A stretch of DNA of 64,000 bases from an uncultured Oscillospiraceae bacterium (GCA_900547105.1 URFL01000002.1:145451-209450); one strand, 5' to 3'. Numbered from the stretch's first letter, positions 24,967 through 34,579 are shown. Notes: generated by a model from the sequence alone, not told the origin. Made by a program: numbers and translations.

Positions 24967-27900
24967 TTATCCGACTTTCTGTTTTCTTTTGCGCCACACG
25001 ACAACCATCACCGCCGCGCTGGCCACCGCCACAACGCTTACCGGCAGAGCCATGCTGTTGTCGCCGGTTTCAGCGCCGCCGTTGTTATCGTCGGGAGTGA
25101 TATCCCATTTGTCTACCAGACCCGGAATATCGCTGGCTTTCAGCAGCTGCGCCGCATCGTACGGAACGAAGTCAGCCATATCGGTACGCGCCATCGGGCT
25201 CAGCGCCGGGCTGGCCGTGCCGACATACACCATCTTATCCAGCGTGAACGCCGTGCCTTTGCCGGAACCGCTCTGTGCCGGAGAATAGATGTTGACTTCA
25301 AGCATACCGGAGAAACCACTGGAATAGAAGCTGCTGTCACGCATATCGATGCGGACGTAATCGTTGTACGTACCCGGCTGGACATTCACCGTCAGCACAT
25401 CGACCAGTGTCGTGCTGCCCGTGGTAACCATATCGTAGGTATACATCACCACATAGGTCGGGCGATTCACCACGCCGAACTTGATGTACACCGCTTGAGC
25501 CGGATTACTGTATTCATCATAGTAAGCAGAGGCATACAGTCCCACATCTTTGTTGACCGGGCCGCTGGCAGAAACCATGCCTTTATCGTTGACCGTCAGC
25601 GTAGTGTTGCTGGTGCCTTCCGTACGGGTTTTCTGCGGCAGATACGGCTGGCTTTCATTGCTCAGATCCACTTCCACATACTCCGGCTCCAACGCCTTGT
25701 ACTGCGGGTTCATTTCCGGTTCGTTGGTGAACCACATCGAACGGATCTTCACTTTGCCATCCACCACCATGGTGAAGTAGACATTTTCCAAAATCTTGGA
25801 ATCAAAATCGTTGATCACGCCATACTGCCAACCGTTTTTCAGATTGGTGAAAGCGGATGCCTTGCTGTTCTCTTTGTTGCGCAGGCGCAGCTCTTTCAGG
25901 TGCTCCGCACCGGATTCGATGTCCACCACCAGATATTTCAGCGACGAAGCGTTGAAACCTTTGGTACCGGTGATCGGTTTGAAGTGATACTCACCTTTGC
26001 CGTTGAACTCCATCGAACCGTCCAGATTCATAACGCCGCTGACACCCGTTTTAACAGGATCCACCTGCTGGCCGATCACGATCTCATAGTCGGACTCGGT
26101 GGGCGATGCGATCGGGTCAAAGGTCGGGCTGTTGGAGAACCAGATACCGGTGATCTCGGTCGACACATACACCACGAAGTTGAAGCACAGGTCTTTCATC
26201 AAACGCGGTTTGGTAGCGTTGAACTGCTCCAGGTTGACACGGGTCAAACCAACGCCGGCCGCGATCTGTTTTTGCACCTTCAGATCATCATCCGAAGCGT
26301 TGTCGCTGGTGCGGAAACGAACATCGTTGATCGCGCCGCTTTCCAGATAGATGTACATGTACTTGTACTGCGTCGCATCGATCGCACCGGTGCGATCCAT
26401 CACATGCATACCGGCACCGGATGCCGACAGGTTGACGGAAACAGATCCGTCGCTGCGGAAATTCACATCGCTGGCATTGAACTCAATGTGCAGCGGCTGC
26501 AGATGCAGTTTGTACGCATAGTTGGGATCGTCCTCGTCCAGATAATCTTCAAAGGTAAATCCTTCGTCGATGCTGAACGCCGCCTGCAGGTTGGCTTCGG
26601 TACCGTCCATAACCACCTGCATACGGGTGTTTTCCAGATACTGCTCACGCTGCGCTTCCGACATCTTGCGCAGATCGATACGCATCAGCTGGCCGGCAAC
26701 CGCTTCGCCGCCGGTGGCACTCAACAGATTATCCGGCAGCACATTGCCATCGATATCCATCAGCTTCATCGAAGTGATCTTGGTGCCGTTCTTCAGCGTG
26801 TTGACACGCAGATACAGATAATCGTAGGTACGTGCATCCATATTGCCTTCGCCCTGCAGCGCATACAGGTTGATCACCATCGTGGTCGCGCCTTTGTTGC
26901 TGTTTTTAATATGGTTGCTATCGGTTTTCAGATAATAATAGGCTTCCATATTGCTGGGGTTGGCTTTGTACTCGTCCGCTTTGCTGATACCCAACGAAAC
27001 GCTCTCGTAGCCTTCCACATTGGACGCGATCGTGCCGGGAGTAAAGTTACCATTGTTGGTAATGTAGTAGTCCATCTGCACTTGTTTACCATAGACCAAC
27101 GCGCGAACCGTCAGAGTTTTCAGCACTTCCTTGATATTCATATAATAGGAATCATGCTCTTGCTGAGAAATCTGTCCGTCTTTCAGCGCTTTATCCAGCG
27201 CCGCGTTATTTTCGGCAACCTGTTCCGCCAACTTTTTGAAATCGACTTTATGGGTCATCGGCTGACGAGCTTCGCCCGCAACGCCCCAATCGCCGCCATC
27301 CACAAGATACTTGCCGTTGCTATCCAAAACATAGTAGGCTTTCACCTGTGTCTGTACGCCGTCTTTGTTCACGGTCAGCGTTTCATACTTATCGCTATGT
27401 TTGGTGTTCTTGAATTCCGCAGAATCCTCGCGCACCGTTTTTCTCTTCATGTTGCCGTCTTTGTCCAGGTTGACTTTTTTCAGCTGCTGGTTCGAGCCAT
27501 TCTTAGTGTAGGTCAGCTGGAACGAAGCCGCAAACGCCGTCTGAACCTTGGCATCCGCCTCGCCGTCAGCATCCACCCACGTTTTGGAGCCATCAGCGTT
27601 TTCAATCTCTTTAGCATAAGCGGTGTCTGCATCGTTGCGGCACAGACCGTCGGTCATCTTTTTCACATCGATGATCAGATACTGATAATCGTTACCGTTC
27701 ACCGCCTGGGCGCCGTTGTACAGCGTCGCCGGAACCCACGCCGCCAGATGGCCTTTCAGATTGTAGTTGACACTACCATCCGCTTCGTCCATCTCAACCG
27801 CAGCATTCTGCGGCATACCCGGGCCGGGCTTCGCCGTCAGTTTATGAGTCGTGATACCCGGCACATTGTCCGAGGTGATCTTCAAGTTGCCATCGGTCGA

Positions 27901-29079
27901 CACTTTCGCCAGCATCGACACCGTACCGCCCTCGACCGTCAGCTTCACACGCAGATTGCTCAGGAACTGCGTTTTATCCGCCGCCGTCATGTTGGAGGCA
28001 TCGAAAGTGATCTGGCGGCTGCTAACGTTTTCGATCGTGCCACCCAAAATGTTGACGGCACTGGAGCCGCCCGCTTTGTATTCATTACCTTCCGCATCAA
28101 TCAACACAGCGTTGGTCACTTTCGCGCCGGAGTTCAGCAGGAATTTGATGTGCAGATACGGATACGCCGAAGCATCCATATTGCCCGCACCGGAAGCTGC
28201 AAACAGGTTGACAACCTGATCTTTGCCTTCTTTCACAGCATAATAGCCATCGTCATTTTTGGTGATGGTGTTTTTGCTGTCGCTCGCACCCAGCGAAACG
28301 GTCGGATTTTTCTCCACCGTCAGCGGGGTGGGATCGAAATCGGGGTTGTTGGACACATACAGCTCCATTTTGGTTTCCTTACCGTAAACCAAAACATTCA
28401 GCCGCAGCGAACCCAACACATCCGCAACATCGATTTCTTTAGTGGAACGCTCAGAAGTTGTCAGCGCTTTGTTCTGCGCCACGATCTGGTCTTTCAGCTC
28501 TTTCAGATCGATCCGCGTAACACCTTTGCTGCGGATGTCCGGGCTGAGCAGATCCCAGTTCTCAAATTTGCCGGAGCTGTTTTTGCGCTGGACGTTTTTG
28601 ACTTTATTGCCGTCGGTGGTCTGCAAAACCATATCCGCCACAAACGCCTCTTGTTGTTTCGCTTCGTTCGCGGTCGCCACCGTCACGCGGTTGCCGTTGA
28701 CTTCTTTGAAGTAATTGCCGCTCGCATCGGTGCAAGCCGCCGGGGCCGAGAACGATACAACATTGATATACAGATACTGGAACTCACGCACATCCACCGG
28801 CGTTTTGTTATCCGGCGCATACACGGTCGTGTTCACCCAAGAAGCCAGGTCCTGCGTGAGCTTGTAGTCATAGGTTTTGTCATCGCCCACGACCAACTGG
28901 TACTTGTCGCCGCTTACTCCGGCACCACCCAACTTATAGGTCGTTGTGCCCGGAGCCGCGCCCGAAAAGCCGCCCGCTTGAATGCTGGTGTCTGCCGAAC
29001 CGGACATCGCCGGAAAAACGGCGATCACCAGACCGACCAGCAGAGCCGCGCAGGCCAACAAACTAATCAGCTTTTTCAT
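24967..29079 (-). CDS. Large modular surface protein with C-terminal membrane anchor
   Basis: I do not recognise this 1370-aa protein as a named family. It starts MKKLISLLACAALLVGLVIA, a signal peptide, with AAGGAG 8 bases ahead of the ATG. The mature part is a chain of about six or seven beta-rich modules. Most have a core strand of the type YLYINV/YLHIKF/YLIIDV/YLYLRV/YMYIYL/YLVVDI. Four modules close with a matching motif: SNNPDFDP (about residue 243), TNNGNFTP (675), SNSPTFDP (983) and TNEPEMNP (1118). The C-terminus is ETGDNS, a hydrophobic helix and WRKRKQKVG, like a degenerate PxTGD sortase signal. It is probably a cell-surface glycan-binding protein; the neighbouring solute-binding protein and GH38 support that, but binding is inference. 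Confidence 0.78.
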   Translation of the reverse strand: MKKLISLLACAALLVGLVIAVFPAMSGSADTSIQAGGFSGAAPGTTTYKLGGAGVSGDKYQLVVGDDKTYDYKLTQDLASWVNTTVYAPDNKTPVDVREFQYLYINVVSFSAPAACTDASGNYFKEVNGNRVTVATANEAKQQEAFVADMVLQTTDGNKVKNVQRKNSSGKFENWDLLSPDIRSKGVTRIDLKELKDQIVAQNKALTTSERSTKEIDVADVLGSLRLNVLVYGKETKMELYVSNNPDFDPTPLTVEKNPTVSLGASDSKNTITKNDDGYYAVKEGKDQVVNLFAASGAGNMDASAYPYLHIKFLLNSGAKVTNAVLIDAEGNEYKAGGSSAVNILGGTIENVSSRQITFDASNMTAADKTQFLSNLRVKLTVEGGTVSMLAKVSTDGNLKITSDNVPGITTHKLTAKPGPGMPQNAAVEMDEADGSVNYNLKGHLAAWVPATLYNGAQAVNGNDYQYLIIDVKKMTDGLCRNDADTAYAKEIENADGSKTWVDADGEADAKVQTAFAASFQLTYTKNGSNQQLKKVNLDKDGNMKRKTVREDSAEFKNTKHSDKYETLTVNKDGVQTQVKAYYVLDSNGKYLVDGGDWGVAGEARQPMTHKVDFKKLAEQVAENNAALDKALKDGQISQQEHDSYYMNIKEVLKTLTVRALVYGKQVQMDYYITNNGNFTPGTIASNVEGYESVSLGISKADEYKANPSNMEAYYYLKTDSNHIKNSNKGATTMVINLYALQGEGNMDARTYDYLYLRVNTLKNGTKITSMKLMDIDGNVLPDNLLSATGGEAVAGQLMRIDLRKMSEAQREQYLENTRMQVVMDGTEANLQAAFSIDEGFTFEDYLDEDDPNYAYKLHLQPLHIEFNASDVNFRSDGSVSVNLSASGAGMHVMDRTGAIDATQYKYMYIYLESGAINDVRFRTSDNASDDDLKVQKQIAAGVGLTRVNLEQFNATKPRLMKDLCFNFVVYVSTEITGIWFSNSPTFDPIASPTESDYEIVIGQQVDPVKTGVSGVMNLDGSMEFNGKGEYHFKPITGTKGFNASSLKYLVVDIESGAEHLKELRLRNKENSKASAFTNLKNGWQYGVINDFDSKILENVYFTMVVDGKVKIRSMWFTNEPEMNPQYKALEPEYVEVDLSNESQPYLPQKTRTEGTSNTTLTVNDKGMVSASGPVNKDVGLYASAYYDEYSNPAQAVYIKFGVVNRPTYVVMYTYDMVTTGSTTLVDVLTVNVQPGTYNDYVRIDMRDSSFYSSGFSGMLEVNIYSPAQSGSGKGTAFTLDKMVYVGTASPALSPMARTDMADFVPYDAAQLLKASDIPGLVDKWDITPDDNNGGAETGDNSMALPVSVVAVASAAVMVVVWRKRKQKVG

Positions 29080-29199
29080 CTTCGACGCTCCTTTTCTTAA
29101 AAACCGTATCCACGGCATAATATCCAACATTAGCGTCACATTCCGTGACCATATCCTCCTGCAGCGAGAGAAAGCATCAGGAAGTAAAATGAGGGAAAA

Positions 29200-29245
29200 G
29201 GGGATGTCAGTAAATTCGGTAAGGCCGATTACTACTAACATCCCC
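29200..29245 (-). terminator. Terminator after the lipoprotein solute-binding protein gene
   Basis: On the minus strand GGGGATGT pairs with ACATCCCC, with a second inner stem (TCGG/CCGA), and TTTTCCC follows. It lies 52 bases after the stop codon at 29297, so most transcripts from the upstream promoter should end before the surface protein gene. Confidence 0.7.
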
Positions 29246-29296
29246 TGACCCGATCATAAAGCCACTGTTAAACAGTTGTCTTGTTTGAGGCGTTTA

Positions 29297-30874
29297 TTAT
29301 TTCACCTGTTTCAGGAACGCGTTCAGCTTCGAGGTCGCCTCTTCCTGCACAGATTTTACGCGCGTCGCCGGTTTGTACGAAATGTTATCGAACAGATAGT
29401 GGATCGTGGACAGGCCGCCGGCACCAAGGTCAGCGAACTGGCACAGATCGATCGAAGCGCTTTCCTCTGCAATGTTCAGCATCTTCTGCGTCTGGCTGTC
29501 ACGATAGACATATTTGGCCATGTACGCTTCTTTGTTGCTGCGGATCTTATCCAGCTGACGAGCCGTCGCATCCATCACAGCCGCCACATTCTGCAGGTTG
29601 GTACCTTTTACTTTGCGCGGCACCGAGAAGCCCTGGGTGTTCCAGCTGATAACGCTGACGTATTTGCCGTTTTTCTCCGCCTTCGGATAAGGCACAATGC
29701 CCCAGTCATTCTTCATCTTGGTGAAGTTGGTCGCCGCGTCAGCCGACCAGCCCAGGAACAGCACACGACCGGCATTGAACATGGTAACACCGATTTCGTG
29801 GTCGTTTTTACCTTTATCCGCGTTGTACACGCTGGTGTCCTGCAGCAACCAGGACTGCATCAGCTGCAAAGCCGCAATGTTCTTCGCATCGCCCAACGCA
29901 TAGGTGATGTCACCGCTGCTGTTGGTCTTGGTGAAGTAACCGCCCTGCGCCTTGAAGATGGAGTAGGACACACCACCACGGATATCGACGCCGGTGAAGC
30001 CCCACTGGTCGTTGGAGGTCATGCCGCTCTTACCATCAATATCTTTGGCAGCCGCTTTGGACAGTTTGCGCATCGTGTCAAACGTCCAAGTACCATCGGT
30101 AACCATCTTGTACAGCTTGGTGTCGCTGGAACCGACCTGTTTCAGCAGCGTTTTGTTAAAGTAGATAACGTTGGCGTTCGCACCGGTGCCATCCAGCGAG
30201 GTGTAAGCAATGAAGTTCTTGCCATACAGCTGCGCCTCACGGTGAGAAGCCTGATCCCAATAGCCTTTGGTCAGATCCAGATGCTCGATTGCATTCAAAT
30301 CCTGAATCGCTTTCGCAGCGATCAGCGACTGCTGCTGCCACAGAGTGGTGACCATCAGATCCGCAAACTTGGCGCCCGCCTTGTCTGCTTTGATGCACTG
30401 CTCGGTCAAGCCCTTAGAATCGTAGGACGAGAATTTGAACTTGCAGTTCAGGTTTTTCTTAACCGTCTGCAGCTCTTTGTAGATCTGGCGATCCCATTCG
30501 CTCTTTGCATTGGCCTTTTTAGCCCAGTAGCAGGTGCTCATGCCGGCCACGTTGATGGTAGCACCTTTCAAGTCGGTCGGCAAGCCTTTCAAAACGACAT
30601 TCGTGTCGTTATCCTTGCTTTGGGTTTTACCGCTTTGGGTCTTCGACGATTTGGTCTTGCTCGCTTTGGTCGCTTTGGTTTTAGAGGACTGCGTTTTGCT
30701 GTTCTCCGTTTTGCTGGTATCGTCCTTCTGCTCGTCGCTTGCGGCCGTCGTCGTGGCAGTCGTCTTGTTGGACGAATCCGCCTCGTCGGGGTCGCCGCCG
30801 CAACCCGCAGCAACGGACACCATCATGCACAGCGCCATGGCAAGAGCCGCACATTTCAAGATGTGTTGTTTCAT
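29297..30874 (-). CDS. Extracellular sugar-binding lipoprotein of an ABC transporter
   Basis: This 525-aa solute-binding protein captures a saccharide outside the cell for a CUT1-type transporter. The lipoprotein signal ends at VAAGC (Cys25). A low-complexity linker of Lys, Ser and Thr repeats (about residues 40-85, for example SKTENSKTQSSKTKATKASK) lifts the domain from the membrane. The binding domain begins near LKGATINVAGM. It shows the usual SBP-type features, such as AKFADLMVTTLWQQQSLIAA, YYWD-like hinge motifs and a Trp-rich C-lobe (GWSADAATNFTKMKNDWGIV). No permease lies in its own transcription unit; the second permease pair of the divergent operon (41319-43210) is the most likely partner. 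AAGGAGG lies ahead of the ATG. Confidence 0.88.
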   Translation of the reverse strand: MKQHILKCAALAMALCMMVSVAAGCGGDPDEADSSNKTTATTTAASDEQKDDTSKTENSKTQSSKTKATKASKTKSSKTQSGKTQSKDNDTNVVLKGLPTDLKGATINVAGMSTCYWAKKANAKSEWDRQIYKELQTVKKNLNCKFKFSSYDSKGLTEQCIKADKAGAKFADLMVTTLWQQQSLIAAKAIQDLNAIEHLDLTKGYWDQASHREAQLYGKNFIAYTSLDGTGANANVIYFNKTLLKQVGSSDTKLYKMVTDGTWTFDTMRKLSKAAAKDIDGKSGMTSNDQWGFTGVDIRGGVSYSIFKAQGGYFTKTNSSGDITYALGDAKNIAALQLMQSWLLQDTSVYNADKGKNDHEIGVTMFNAGRVLFLGWSADAATNFTKMKNDWGIVPYPKAEKNGKYVSVISWNTQGFSVPRKVKGTNLQNVAAVMDATARQLDKIRSNKEAYMAKYVYRDSQTQKMLNIAEESASIDLCQFADLGAGGLSTIHYLFDNISYKPATRVKSVQEEATSKLNAFLKQVK

Positions 30875-31095
30875 GGTTTAGGGCCTCCTTCTCTCACTGT
30901 AAAAAATTCCACACATCGAAGGCAAAACGCCTTCGATAAACAACAAACTAGCAAACATCCACAATGGCAGCCGCCACATTTCGTGCTTTTTCACTTGTCA
31001 AGAGCGGCAGTCTTGCGGTTGAGCCCCATTTTTCGGCGTTTAGCCAAAAACCAAGGGACAATTCACCAGCTTTTATGTTGTTTCTTTGCAGTGTT

Positions 31096-31124
31096 ATTGT
31101 ATAACGAATTAACTATAAAGTCAA
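31096..31124 (-). promoter_or_regulatory. Promoter of the lipoprotein solute-binding protein gene
   Basis: On the minus strand TTGACT and TACAAT are 17 bases apart. The mRNA leader to the start codon at 30874 is about 215 bases, which is long enough for leader control. Confidence 0.85.
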
Positions 31125-31170
31125 GATGGTTTCTCAATTTTTAGCATCCAATTTTTCATTTCGTCTTTTT

Positions 31171-31200
31171 GCTGTGTAAAGCGTCATAGCTTTACACAGC
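31171..31200. promoter_or_regulatory. Perfect 12-bp inverted repeat, likely operator
   Basis: GCTGTGTAAAGC and GCTTTACACAGC flank the spacer GTCATA. The repeat lies about 47 bases upstream of the minus-strand -35 box. Neither side carries a good uridine run, so a protein-binding site is more likely than a terminator. One of the two AraC regulators in the window is a possible ligand, but palindromes are not typical AraC sites. Confidence 0.6.
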
Positions 31201-31257
31201 TTTCACTTTCCCTTTTTATCGTTCACGCAAACATCTTTGATGGTACGGATGAACAAA

Positions 31258-31281
31258 AAGCAGCCACCGTGTTCCGGCTGC
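31258..31281 (-). terminator. Terminator-like hairpin on the minus strand, without a gene upstream
   Basis: On the minus strand GCAGCC pairs with GGCTGC around a 10-base loop and is followed by five T. No gene on that strand lies within 370 bases upstream, so it may end a small untranslated RNA or be chance. Confidence 0.35.
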
Positions 31282-31534
31282 CCGATCTGTCCCAAAGGTG
31301 CCGTATCTTGTTCCACCTGCGAAACGCCATGCGCTTATTCGCCCAATATAATATGTTTATAACCTTATTATATAAGCCGCTTTTTAAGCTGCAATGTCAT
31401 ATGTGGGTTTTCTTCTGTTTTGCCCCAACTTTTTCCGTTTTTTACTTATCCGATACTTTTGCAGGAATATATGTGGCAGTGACAAATTGATTGTGTCATA
31501 GCTGTGTTCGTTTTGGCGTTTTTGTCATTTTGTA

Positions 31535-31563
31535 TTGACTTTCCTGCCAAAACGCTGTATTAT
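31535..31563 (+). promoter_or_regulatory. Promoter of the seven-gene transport operon
   Basis: TTGACT at 31535-31540 and TATTAT at 31558-31563 are separated by 17 bases. The GTG start of the first gene is about 80 bases after the likely transcription start. Confidence 0.88.
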
Positions 31564-31650
31564 GATATGGTACATTTTAATAATAAAATGGTCTGTTCGG
31601 CGAATTTCCATGTATCTGTTGTCTATTTCATTGATAAGGAGAGATTGTTT

Positions 31651-34569
31651 GTGAACGAATCTTGTCGAAAACCCAAACGAGCCAGACGCGTTTTAACCTT
31701 CGCGTGCTGTCTCTCGCTGCTGCTTTCCTCAGTAGCTCCCTTTGCGGCGGCCGCCGGGGGATCTTCCGGAGCATCCAGCAGTGCGACTGCCAGTGCTACC
31801 TCCGGAACCTCCAGTGGGGATACGGAATCCTATACAACCGAACTGTATATGGATTACATACAGCGCATGGAAAAAGAATACCAGCCCGCCACCGATACCA
31901 TAACGTTGACCCCGGAAAATGTGTCCAGTAAAAGCAGCGACACCCAGCTGGTCAACAATTACGGTGACCGCGAGGGCTCCGCTCTGGCGATTCCCGAGGG
32001 CGGCTCGGTTACATGGAACATCAATGTTCCCGCCGACGGCTTGTATGCCATCGAACTGGCGTATTGCCCGTATGAAGCGCACAACGGCAACATCGGCATG
32101 GAAATGACCATTAACGGCGAAAGTCCGTTCCGCGAAGCATCACTTTTGTCCCTGTACCAAACATGGGTCGAGGGCGAGATGAAACAGGATGCCAGCGGCA
32201 ACGACGTCAAGCCGTCGTCCACGCAAAAACTGCGTTGGCAAACGCTGGAACTGACCGACCCGTCCAACTACGAGACCGATGCCATGCGCATCGCGCTGAA
32301 GAAAGGCAAGCAAGCGTTTTCCTTTACACTGTCTTCCAACAGCGTGGCGATCGCGTCGGTGCGGCTGAAACCCGCCAGCACGCTGGTGTCGTACAAGGAC
32401 TATGTGGCGCAGCACGGATCCGGCGATACCTCCGGTGACGCGGTGCGGTACGAGGCGGAAAAAATCGCCGCCAAGTCGGACGCGACCATTTACCCGATGA
32501 GTGATACCACCTCGGCTTCCACCTATCCGCAGGAAGCCGGCACGCTGAAGCTGAATGTCATCGGCTCCACCAAATGGCAGGAAGCCGGTCAGTACATTTC
32601 CTGGACGATCAACGCGCCCAAGGATGGCTACTACAAGCTGGCGTTCCGTTTCCGCCAGGATATGCTGTCGGGTATGTTCGTTACCCGCAGCCTGTCGATC
32701 GACGGAGCGGTCCCGTTTGCGGAAGCGCAGAGCATCCAGTTCCCCTACACCTCCGGTTGGGAGATCCTCTCCCCCGCCGACAAAGATGGGCAGGAATACC
32801 TGTTCTATCTGACCGAGGGTGACCACGATCTGACGCTGACCGTGTCGCTGGGCGTGCTGAGCGAGCTGCTCGGCCGTGTGGATAAGGTGCTGACCAACCT
32901 CAACCAGGCGTATCGTGACATCATGATGATCACCGGTCCCAGCCCCGACCCCTATCGTGACTACTCGTTCGATAAGCTGCTGCCGGATACGCTGAAGCTG
33001 ATGAAGGCGCAGGCGGACGAAATCGACGATATCACCGCGACCATCTCCAAAATCTCCGGCGAGACCGGTGACTATCTGTCGCTGCTGAACAAACTGACCT
33101 TCCAGGTGCGCCGCATGGCGGAGAAGCCCTCCACCATCGCGTCCACCTTCACCGATTTCAAATCCAACATTGGTTCGCTGGGTACCTGGCTGTTGTCCGC
33201 AAAGCAGCAGCCGTTGACCTTCGACTCCATTTATGTGGTGCCGAACAAGACCGATCTTCCCAAAGCCACCGGCGCTTGGTACAAAGAGCTGTGGTATCAT
33301 GTGGAGAACTTCTTCTCCTCGTTCGTGACCGATTACAGCTCGATCGCCCGCTCGGCCGACAACCTCAACTTTGAGAAATCCATCAAGGTGTGGGCGCCGA
33401 CCGGTCGTGACCAGGCCCAGATCATCCGTCAGCTGTGCGACGAGTATTTCTCTCCGAAATACCAGATCAGCGTGGATGTCGAGCTGATCAGCGCCGGCAC
33501 CCTGCTGCCCTCCGTGTTGGCGGGTGTGGGCCCGGATGTATCGCTGATGAACGGCTCCGGCGACCCCATCAACTACGCTATTCGTAATGCGGTTTTGGAT
33601 CTGACCCAGTTCAAAGATACCGAGAATTCGGCCGGCTTCGACACCGTGTCCAAATGGTTCCTGGACAGCGCGCTGGTGCCCTACACCTTCAAAGGTAAAA
33701 CCTACGGCTTGCCGGAAACCATGACCTTCTCGATGTTCTTCTACCGCAAAGACATCTTTGCGCAGCTGGGCTTGGAGGTTCCGAAAACCTTTGACGAGCT
33801 GGTCAACCTGATCCCGACGCTGCAGCGCTACAACATGAGCATCGCGTTCCCGACCAGCTTTGCCGGCTTGAACCTCAAGATGCAGCAGAAAGGTATTCCG
33901 CTGTACAACAACGAGGGTGAAAGCACTAACCTCGGCTCGGATGAAGCGCTGCAGGCGTTTGAAGAGCTGTGCGAAATCTTCACCACCTACCGCGCGGATG
34001 TCACCTACGACTTCGTCAACCGGTTCCGTACCGGTGAGATGCCCTGCGGTATTCAGGATTACACGCTGTACAACCAGCTGACCGTTTTCGCCCCCGAAAT
34101 TCAGGGCTTGTGGGAGTTTGTGCCGGTGCCCGGTGTGGTGCAGGAGGACGGCTCCATCAAGAACATCACCGTGGGCGGCGGTACCTCGGTCATGATCATG
34201 GCCAACACCAAGGACAAACAAAGCTCTTGGGACTTTGTGCAATGGTGGTTGTCCGCCGACAACCAGAGCCGCTACGCCAACGAATTGGAAAGCGTGCTGG
34301 GTGCGGCAGCCAAACACCCCACCGCGAACATCAACGCGTTTAACAAACTGACCTGGTCGGTGAAAGACCGCGATAACATCACGGCTCAGCTGGATGGTAT
34401 CCGCGCCATTCCGGAGGTTCCGGGCGGATACTACACCTCCCGTGTGGTCGACTTTGCCTTTAACCGCGTGTATAACGAATCCGCTAACCCGGTCGAAACG
34501 CTGCAATCGTATCTGAACGATTTGAACGACGAGTTGACCCGTAAACGCAACGAATTTGGTTTGAAATGA
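31651..34569 (+). CDS. Large solute-binding protein with N-terminal carbohydrate-binding-like modules
   Basis: This 972-aa secreted protein starts at GTG, with AAGGAGAG 7 bases ahead. A signal peptide (LTFACCLSLLLSSVAPFAAA) is followed by a Ser/Ala/Gly/Thr linker. Residues about 60-245 and 264-405 look like two CBM35/CBM6-like beta sandwiches, the second opening VRYEAEKIAAKSD and containing YISWTINAPKDGYYKLAFRF. A helical spacer (about 405-570) leads into a complete MalE-like solute-binding domain from SIKVWAPTGRDQAQIIRQL to the end (for example PDVSLMNGSGDP, YGLPETMTFSMFFYRKD, GGGTSVMIM). No lipobox cysteine is present after the hydrophobic core, so it is not a classic lipoprotein. It heads the operon and should feed the permease pair that follows. 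Confidence 0.87.
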   Translation: MNESCRKPKRARRVLTFACCLSLLLSSVAPFAAAAGGSSGASSSATASATSGTSSGDTESYTTELYMDYIQRMEKEYQPATDTITLTPENVSSKSSDTQLVNNYGDREGSALAIPEGGSVTWNINVPADGLYAIELAYCPYEAHNGNIGMEMTINGESPFREASLLSLYQTWVEGEMKQDASGNDVKPSSTQKLRWQTLELTDPSNYETDAMRIALKKGKQAFSFTLSSNSVAIASVRLKPASTLVSYKDYVAQHGSGDTSGDAVRYEAEKIAAKSDATIYPMSDTTSASTYPQEAGTLKLNVIGSTKWQEAGQYISWTINAPKDGYYKLAFRFRQDMLSGMFVTRSLSIDGAVPFAEAQSIQFPYTSGWEILSPADKDGQEYLFYLTEGDHDLTLTVSLGVLSELLGRVDKVLTNLNQAYRDIMMITGPSPDPYRDYSFDKLLPDTLKLMKAQADEIDDITATISKISGETGDYLSLLNKLTFQVRRMAEKPSTIASTFTDFKSNIGSLGTWLLSAKQQPLTFDSIYVVPNKTDLPKATGAWYKELWYHVENFFSSFVTDYSSIARSADNLNFEKSIKVWAPTGRDQAQIIRQLCDEYFSPKYQISVDVELISAGTLLPSVLAGVGPDVSLMNGSGDPINYAIRNAVLDLTQFKDTENSAGFDTVSKWFLDSALVPYTFKGKTYGLPETMTFSMFFYRKDIFAQLGLEVPKTFDELVNLIPTLQRYNMSIAFPTSFAGLNLKMQQKGIPLYNNEGESTNLGSDEALQAFEELCEIFTTYRADVTYDFVNRFRTGEMPCGIQDYTLYNQLTVFAPEIQGLWEFVPVPGVVQEDGSIKNITVGGGTSVMIMANTKDKQSSWDFVQWWLSADNQSRYANELESVLGAAAKHPTANINAFNKLTWSVKDRDNITAQLDGIRAIPEVPGGYYTSRVVDFAFNRVYNESANPVETLQSYLNDLNDELTRKRNEFGLK

Positions 34570-34579
34570 GGTGACAGCC

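Larger units (their letters stand above)
30875..31650. other. Divergent control region (776 bases) between two solute-binding protein units
   Basis: There is no gene here that I can support. It holds a strong promoter for each direction (31096-31124 minus and 31535-31563 plus), a perfect 12-bp palindrome (31171-31200) and a terminator-like hairpin on the minus strand (31258-31281). The sequence is clearly AT-richer than the flanking genes. Such a layout suggests shared control of both transporter units. Confidence 0.75.

Noticed and set aside
25495..29100. A 1201-codon plus-strand frame opposite the surface protein
   Set aside because: No start site and a composition unlike real proteins. 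The sense frame has signal peptide, repeats and anchor.
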